NCBI RefSeq assembly: GCF_028769735.1
Contig: NC_088173.1
Coordinates: 67,084,963-67,148,962 of the forward strand
Length of the DNA: 64,000 bases
Direction of reading: 5' to 3'
From: Zonotrichia leucophrys gambelii
Taxonomy: Eukaryota > Chordata > Aves > Passeriformes > Passerellidae
The notes below the pieces were generated by a model, which was not told where the DNA came from, did not search any database, and was given only the letters and a program-made list of their open reading frames with translations. The position numbers and the translations under genes were made by a program. Below are positions 58,195-64,000 of this stretch, in pieces (the stretch's first letter is position 1; every line of letters starts with the position of its first letter).

Positions 58195-58200
58195 CTCCAT

Positions 58201-58785
58201 TGTTGGAATCCAGGAAATTCCTCTGGCTGCCCTGGAGGAGTCGAGACCCTGACAGGGGGCTCAGAGACCTTGGCACAGAATCACAAACACCTGTGCCTTC
58301 AATTTTAGCCCTTGGAAAAAACTACCAACTTTGTATGAAGATTTGAGTAGAATGCTAGTGAATTTATCACAGGGTGAAAATGTAGAATTTTGGGGTTTTC
58401 AGAATGGGGGTTCAAGAGGCAAGATGGAAGAATCTGGGCGAGTCCTGTCTTCCTCCTGCTTTTTCTTGTCCTCCATGTTCTGCTGTGATGGTGGCACTTT
58501 TGGGTTGGTTTAGAGTAGAGACAGACTGTCTAACATAGGTGATAGGTGTTGGAAAATTATTGTAAATAAAGTACCCATAGTTTTTAGTATAAAAAGATAA
58601 CACTGGTCAGTGTGCCTCAACCCGACCTGCTGGACAGACCTCAGCAGGTCAGAGAAAGAATTCTATAGATAACAGAAAATAAACAACATTGAGAACGAGA
58701 GCCAAGAAATCCTGTCTTATTCTTTGATCTTGGGGCTGGGAAAAAGAGAATTGCCAACACCTCGGGGTCATCTCGACACCAGAGA
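58201..58785 (+). mobile_element. Solo LTR, family A copy 5, duplication CTCCAT
   Basis: It begins TGTTGGAATCCAGGAAATTC and ends CGACACCAGAGA, with perfect 6-bp repeats CTCCAT at 58195-58200 and 58786-58791. TATAAA (58588-58593) and AATAAA (58678-58683) are in LTR order. With the copy at 14675 it fixes both ends of family A, whose 3' terminus is AGA rather than CA. Confidence 0.92.
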
Positions 58786-58791
58786 CTCCAT

Positions 58792-61700
58792 CACTCCATC
58801 AAGGCCTGTGTCACCGCTTGTGCTCCCCAGCCTTTTCAGTAGCAGAAATAAAGTTTTCTTCCTTGGACATGGCACCAGTGGACAGATAGAGCACTTCAAT
58901 GCCCTTTCTGTCTGCATTGCCAAAGCCAAGATTTATGGAATGTGCTTCTCACTTTATTTGGAAGAGTCCGGCTGCTCAGGCCAGGACATTGGTGGTGTGC
59001 AGGGACAGGGACAACCCACAGCCTGATCTAGGCTGGATCTTCAAGCACAGCAACAGTTGACCAACACAGCCCTCACAGCTATGTATTTAATTAGCTTATT
59101 TTAGCCTAGTCACCCATTTACTTCATTTGACCTATTCTACTCTATTTAGCTTCTTGATAATACTGTGTTTTCCTCAGAAACCTTTTCCAAACACAGTCTG
59201 CTGTTTGGTGATAGTGCAGTTCCAGTACATCCTGTGGCCATACTGTTTTAATTAAAGATGAAAAAAATGCATGTTCCTTTAATGAAACATTTCTGGTATA
59301 ACAGAATGGTGACACAGGGTCTGGCATAATAAACAGGGTGACATTTTTGATATGGTTTTTATAGCTTGTCTTTTCTGCTGCTGGTTCAGGAACAGGTATC
59401 AACTGGAGAGACAAATAATGTCCATGGCAGTGTCGGAACATTAACGTGTTTGAACTGACAAATGAAAGCTAGCCCTCCTCAGAAGGCACACTACAAGCAC
59501 AGAGGGACATGTTCTGGCTCACCCCGTGTGCCTGCAGTGCAGTGAGACACTCACTGTGCTCTCAGTGTGCATAATTAATAGCAATGACAAGGAAGTACAT
59601 GAGTAGTACTAAAAATAATAAAAGGCCCAGGTTGTTCAGAGTTCAAAGTCAAGTTGTTTCAATCCTGTTGTCTTTGAGGGGAATCCTGAGAGACCTCAGG
59701 ACTGGACTTCTTTTTTTTTCTTTATTGTTTTTTCGTTAAGAGAGAGATTTCCTGATATTTGCTTTTTTGGATTCAGTGCTGTGGGTGGGAAGGGAAATGA
59801 GAACATCTGATGGGCTTTGGGAAGAGAGGAGCAGGAGGTAGACTGAGAAGCTGAGTGGAGTCTGGAAGCAATCTGGGGATATTTTAATATGATTGTGTTG
59901 CTGCAATCCAGGAGGGGCAGGTAGAGGAGCTGAGGAGGGCACAACTTTCCATGGGACAGGACAGCAGGTCCAGGAAATGAGGAAATGAATTATTTCCTGA
60001 GTTGCCACCTTTGGGAGGGAGGACAGAGATGTGGGAGAAGATGTTAAGGTAGATGGCAGGAGATGTAAATGCTTTTGCTCTCCTCAAGGCTGGAGAATGA
60101 ATCCATTAGAGGCAGAATTAAAAGGTCAGAAACTGCAGAAGCCCAGGAAAAACAATTCCAGCAATTCCAGCTTTGGAAGAGGTATTAGAAATCTGCTGGA
60201 CAAACTGGAGCCCTTCTCCAGTGAGAGAAAATAAACCCTGTCTGAGTGGTCCTGTCCTGCTTTGGGTCCTGTCCTGGGGTGGGAAACCTTGGAGGAGACC
60301 TTGGTCCTGCAGCTGCCACCTGGCTGGAGCTCAGGCTGCCTCCTTTAAACTCCCCTGGAAGATAACAGCACTGGATGATGATTTTGTTCTTGGAAAATCC
60401 AGTTTTTGGTAATGTTGCTGAAAGCTGATTACAGCTTTGCCTCACTTCACACCCTCAGATTTCCCCTGGTCACCCCGCCAAGTGAGAACAATATTTGCAA
60501 ATATTGTAACTCTGGACTGGCTGTCTTTAAAGATGGAAATATTGATTGAAGATTGCAGATCAAAGGCTGAGGGAAGAACACGTCACTGGATTTAGGAAGC
60601 TTATATTTTGCTCCCTAGGGAAAAGGCTGCCAATCCTAATTTATCTGCCATTTAATCCTTAATTTTTTATGACAAACAAATTTATTTAATTGTGTCATCT
60701 CTGGCCTGTGTGTATGTCACAAAAAAGAACTTTTCAGTTTAACAGTGGGTAGCAAAGGAGGGAGAGTTCTGAGTGATAATGTCAGGGTAGCTTGCAAAGA
60801 CACAAACTGTGGGAGGTGATGCTTTATTTTGGGGTGAAATTACACAAGATAGCAGCATAGGCTTAGAGAGAATTCCTTTCCAAAGAGGATTGTGCCTTCA
60901 GCATGGAATTTAGCTAAGCTGCTCCAAGCCTTTACATAGTTTTCTGAACTCAAGAATATTTGCTTTCAATAAAACAGGCAATAATAACTCTGGAGATTAA
61001 TTGCTTGGTAATATGCACTGGCATATAGTGATAGCATCTGTGTCTAATGGAAATACAATGGAAATGGGCCTTTACAGATGAGTTCAGCTCAAATAAACAA
61101 CTAGAAAACAATCTGGACTCCTGGCTAAGGCGGGAGAAGAAATGAAAATTAATGTGCAGAGAGATTATCCCATGTGCTGCCTCTGCTGTAAATGTCCTGT
61201 AGCAGCACCAAAGGCAGCTCATGTGTTTGCAGCCTCTCTCTGTGCCATGTGCTCCCTCTGAAGCAGAGATCCTGCTGAGAGCCTGCTCTGAGCTGCCATC
61301 CCCTCTCCCTGCATGGTGGGTTTCCCCAGCACAAGGACATTGGGGCTTTGTGTCAGACATTGATGCAGCCAGAGCCAGGAGCAGCCCTGCTGCTCTACAT
61401 ACCAGCCCCATCCTCTCTGCAGGAGTAGGACTCTAAATGTGGGGACCAAATTGGCTTCTCAGCTCCAAATGGATGCACAGGTAATTTTTCTGGATTGCCT
61501 TTTTGAGCTACTTGTTTTGCCGTCACAAGGAAAACCAAGTTAAGGTCTCTAAGATCATGTTTTGTGCTTTTTATAATTATAATAAAATTCATGCAATACT
61601 CATATTTTGATTTATCCTCACAACTCAGTGATTTTCCAGAAAAAAAGCTTTTCTGAGGACATAGAGGGAATATAATTCAAGCTATTGAATAAACACTGTA

Positions 61701-62066
61701 ATGTATAAGACACTAATGCATGACTGAGCACTGACTTGCTGGGGAAAATGATTTACAGAAACACAGCTACAAAAACCTTAACAAATTCAAGAGATGTGAC
61801 CAGTAAGAGTAGATGCAGGGTGGAGATTATGAAGCTGACAATGATTACCTGAACACTCATGAAATTAATAAAAAAAAATGACTAAATGACCCCTTGAGAG
61901 ACAGAGATTGCCAGAGCAGAGATTCAGGTGGGCTTGTACAACAGCTCTCGCCTAGAAACACAAACTAATTTTCCAGCAGAACATGCCCTGTGGTAGAGCA
62001 TGATGTACCAGCACTCCTGGTGCCCCTTTTAGGATGAAGCATGATAAACCTGCCCGGTTTCTGATA
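58792..62066. other. Non-coding stretch
   Basis: No repeat family or supported exon. CAGAAATAAAGTTTTCTTCC at about 58844 looks like a poly(A)-signal context, but no retroposed gene is recognised around it. Minus-strand frame 60950-61411 (153 codons) is unassigned. Confidence 0.5.
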
Positions 62067-62098
62067 TTTATTTATTTATTTATTTATTTATTTATTTT
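62067..62098. repeat. (TTTA)n microsatellite
   Basis: Eight uninterrupted TTTA units. It lies 25 bp before the family D LTR. Confidence 0.95.
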
Positions 62099-62122
62099 TG
62101 AAGAAACTCTGCTTTACCACAC

Positions 62123-62853
62123 TGTTTTGGGTTGCACATGCAAGGTGTCGCTGGGGGTGTGTATTCCATTCCCATCTGTCAGAGGTGGGGCAGTTCTCTG
62201 CTGTTCATTGGGCAGTTTTCTTTATCTCTTCCACAACCAATCCTCTCTCCAGGAGATCTCTGCTGTTCATGGGCCATTAATTATTAATTATCTCCTGTCC
62301 ATGGCCAGTGAGTGTCCCTGCATGGCTGATCCAATCCCAGCATCCCATGGGGAGATGCTCCGCCCAGGGGAGGAGCCAAGCATTCCTGCCTGGATCCAAT
62401 CTGAGCTTTGGGACACCCCAGCAGCCTTTGCCCCCTGCATTGCCAGAGGAGCAGCTTTCTGCTGCCCTGCATGGCCAGAGGGAGCCCAGGCCCATCTGCA
62501 GCAGCCCTGGAGCTGCAGAGGAAAACTCCCCCCTTGTGCAGGATCCCTGCTGCAGCAGAGCCACAGCTGGCACTGCAGGAGGGCTGAGCCCCCATGGATG
62601 GGGCTGGGACACCCCCTGACACACAGGGGGCAGGGCATGGTCTGACTCTGACAGGGTTGTTTTGTATTGCTGCATTTTTATTTTATTTTTATTTTTTCCC
62701 TAATGAAGAACTGTTATTCCTACTCCCATATCTTTGCCTGAGAGCCCCTTAATTTCAAAATTATCATAATTTGGAGGGAAGGGATTTGCATTTTCCATTC
62801 CAAGGGAGGCTCCTGCCTTCCTTAGCAGACACCTGGCTTTTCAAACCAAGACA
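62123..62853 (+). mobile_element. Solo LTR, family D, 731 bp
   Basis: It begins TGTTTTGGGTTGCAC and ends AACCAAGACA. The repeat CACAC stands on each side (62118-62122 and 62854-62858), but the right one is inside an AC run, so the duplication is suggestive only. It shares the whole block order with 28732-29387. An insertion with TTAATTATTAATTATC at about 62277-62292 and other insertions make it 75 bp longer. Confidence 0.88.
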
Positions 62854-62858
62854 CACAC

Positions 62859-63890
62859 ACACCACCACAATTTGCAAAGCAAATTATCAAGCCTGTTAAA
62901 TGTTAAAACCACACATTCTGCCCCAGTGTTCTGTCTACAACATTCTGTTTTCAGGTTTACTGAGGAAACATAATGAAGGCTGTATTCAAACAAGCACAGG
63001 AATGTCTGTCATGTTTTAAGAAGTTGATTCCTGTGGTGGCTCTTCCACAATTCTCAGATGAAGTTGTGCCTAACACTGGTGAAAGGAACCTTGTGGGTGC
63101 TCTTCAGGTTTCACAGCGCAAAGTCAGCATAGCTGCCACAAAAATCTGCCTAAATTTCAACCCCTTTTATTCAGAATTTTGGGAATTTTTTAATTGCAAA
63201 GATCAACCTGCTTAAGCACCTGGCTTGTGTGCATTGAAATTTTGCTCCATCCAGGAGAGCAAGATGAATTTGGGGGATGCACTGCCAAGCCATGCTGAAT
63301 AAAATTCCCTCTCTGGGTTCAGGCCAGGAGAGAGTGGAACCCCCAAAACTCAGCATTTACCCTGGGATTCACAGAGGGTGAACAGAGGATTTTGGAAAAA
63401 GCATGCCAGATGTTCAGGAATACCTACAGAGCTCAGCCCCATATTATTGCCACCCTTCTTATATTCTGAGTTTCTGACATTAAATTAGACTTTGGATCAT
63501 GTGTTACCCTGGAGTGGCAGAGTTCCTGGCTTTGCTGGGCTCACTCCATGCTGCTGCACGTCGTTCCAGGCTCTCAGGAGCAATATATCTATTTTACTGT
63601 TAATAAAAGAGAATGATTGCATCATTGTCCTGCCCAGTGAGATGGCAGTAGAAGTTGTGGTAATCAGCCACCAGATCAGTGTTTTACAGTCTGCCAGTGC
63701 ATCTGTTTTATTTTTTTTTTTTTTTTTTGTAGTTGATCAAAACAAGTAAGTAAACAGCAAAGAAATAAATTTTAAAAAAAAGGAAAGAAAGAAAAACTGA
63801 TAAAAAATGAGCTGTATTTAATTTGCTTTTTTAAAGTTTTAAAATCACACTGGAAAATTATGACAATTTTTGTGAGGTGGTGAGGAGAGA
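62859..63890. other. Non-coding stretch
   Basis: No exon is recognised. An 18-20 T run lies at about 63709-63728. The end is A/T-rich and leads into the terminal microsatellite. Confidence 0.5.
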
Positions 63891-63908
63891 AGGTAATATA
63901 TGATATGA

Positions 63909-64000
63909 TATTATTATATTATATTATATTATATTATATTATATTATATTATATTATATTATATTATATTATATTATATTATATTATATTATATTATATT
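63909..64000 (+). repeat. TATTA pentamer microsatellite, cut by window end
   Basis: At least eighteen uninterrupted TATTA units run to the last base, preceded by TGATATGATATTAT. The true length is not visible. Confidence 0.97.

Noticed and set aside
58844..58864. CAGAAATAAAGTTTTCTTCC as the 3' end of a processed gene copy
   Set aside because: A single AATAAA context without a poly(A) tail, recognisable coding body or target duplication is not enough.
62118..62858. CACAC on both sides of the family D LTR as proof of a 5-bp target duplication
   Set aside because: The right-hand copy lies in an AC dinucleotide run, so a chance match is likely. It is kept only as supporting evidence.

Overview
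The window looks like intergenic or intronic DNA from a bird, probably a songbird. The signs are CR1 LINE 3' ends (truncated copies ending in ATTCTGTGATT-type tails), very many avian-type ERV solo LTRs with 5- or 6-bp target duplications, and older amniote repeats. There are no mammalian L1 or Alu-type elements and no bacterial gene organisation. The species assignment is inference.

I find no protein-coding gene that I can defend. Every open frame is short (the longest is 228 codons), and most of the longer ones overlap repeats or are antisense to them. One 58-codon candidate terminal exon at 47948-48124 is reported with low confidence. I recognise no tRNA, rRNA or snRNA gene.

The window is dominated by retroelements. 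I count about 20 LTRs, and next to none of them do I recognise gag, pol or env, so they are read as solo LTRs. They fall into these groups. (i) Family A, about 585-615 bp, beginning TGTTGGAACC: 10760, 14675, 18953, 40461, 58201. (ii) A related 609-bp family C beginning TGTSGGATCTCA: 7619 and 51044, both with perfect 6-bp duplications. (iii) Family B, about 380-420 bp: 17560, 18240, 22382, 24984, 27938, 37413, 44685, 46920. (iv) Family D, about 650-730 bp: 28732 and 62123. (v) A 624-bp LTR at 2780 with an 8-bp terminal inverted repeat and a 5-bp duplication. (vi) A 298-bp LTR at 10462. (vii) A long ERVL-like LTR with an internal minisatellite at about 36925-38135. CR1 fragments lie at 8450, 18161, 19713, 39640, 42140 and 51858. 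Much older CR1 remains lie at 32505 and 39180, and a possible ancient SINE lies at 34515.

Layout: 0-7.6 kb is mostly single-copy with one LTR and a 0.5-kb AT-rich block. 7.6-19.6 kb is a dense LTR/CR1/minisatellite zone. 19.7-29.4 kb mixes an inverted-segment CR1 with B and D LTRs. 29.4-36.9 kb is quiet apart from ancient repeats. 36.9-47.3 kb holds nested LTRs and CR1. 49.3-50.0 kb is an AT-rich palindromic satellite block. 51.0-52.1 kb is an LTR plus CR1. 52.1-58.2 kb is quiet. 58.2-62.9 kb has two more LTRs. The window ends inside a TATTA pentamer array.

No new gene system is visible. The items most worth following are a small in-place inversion inside a CR1 copy (19776-19854), three LTRs that sit inside tandem repeats (two with exact duplications), the alternating inverted AT-rich block at 49.3-50.0 kb, and an LTR whose 3' end has been replaced by a pentamer array.
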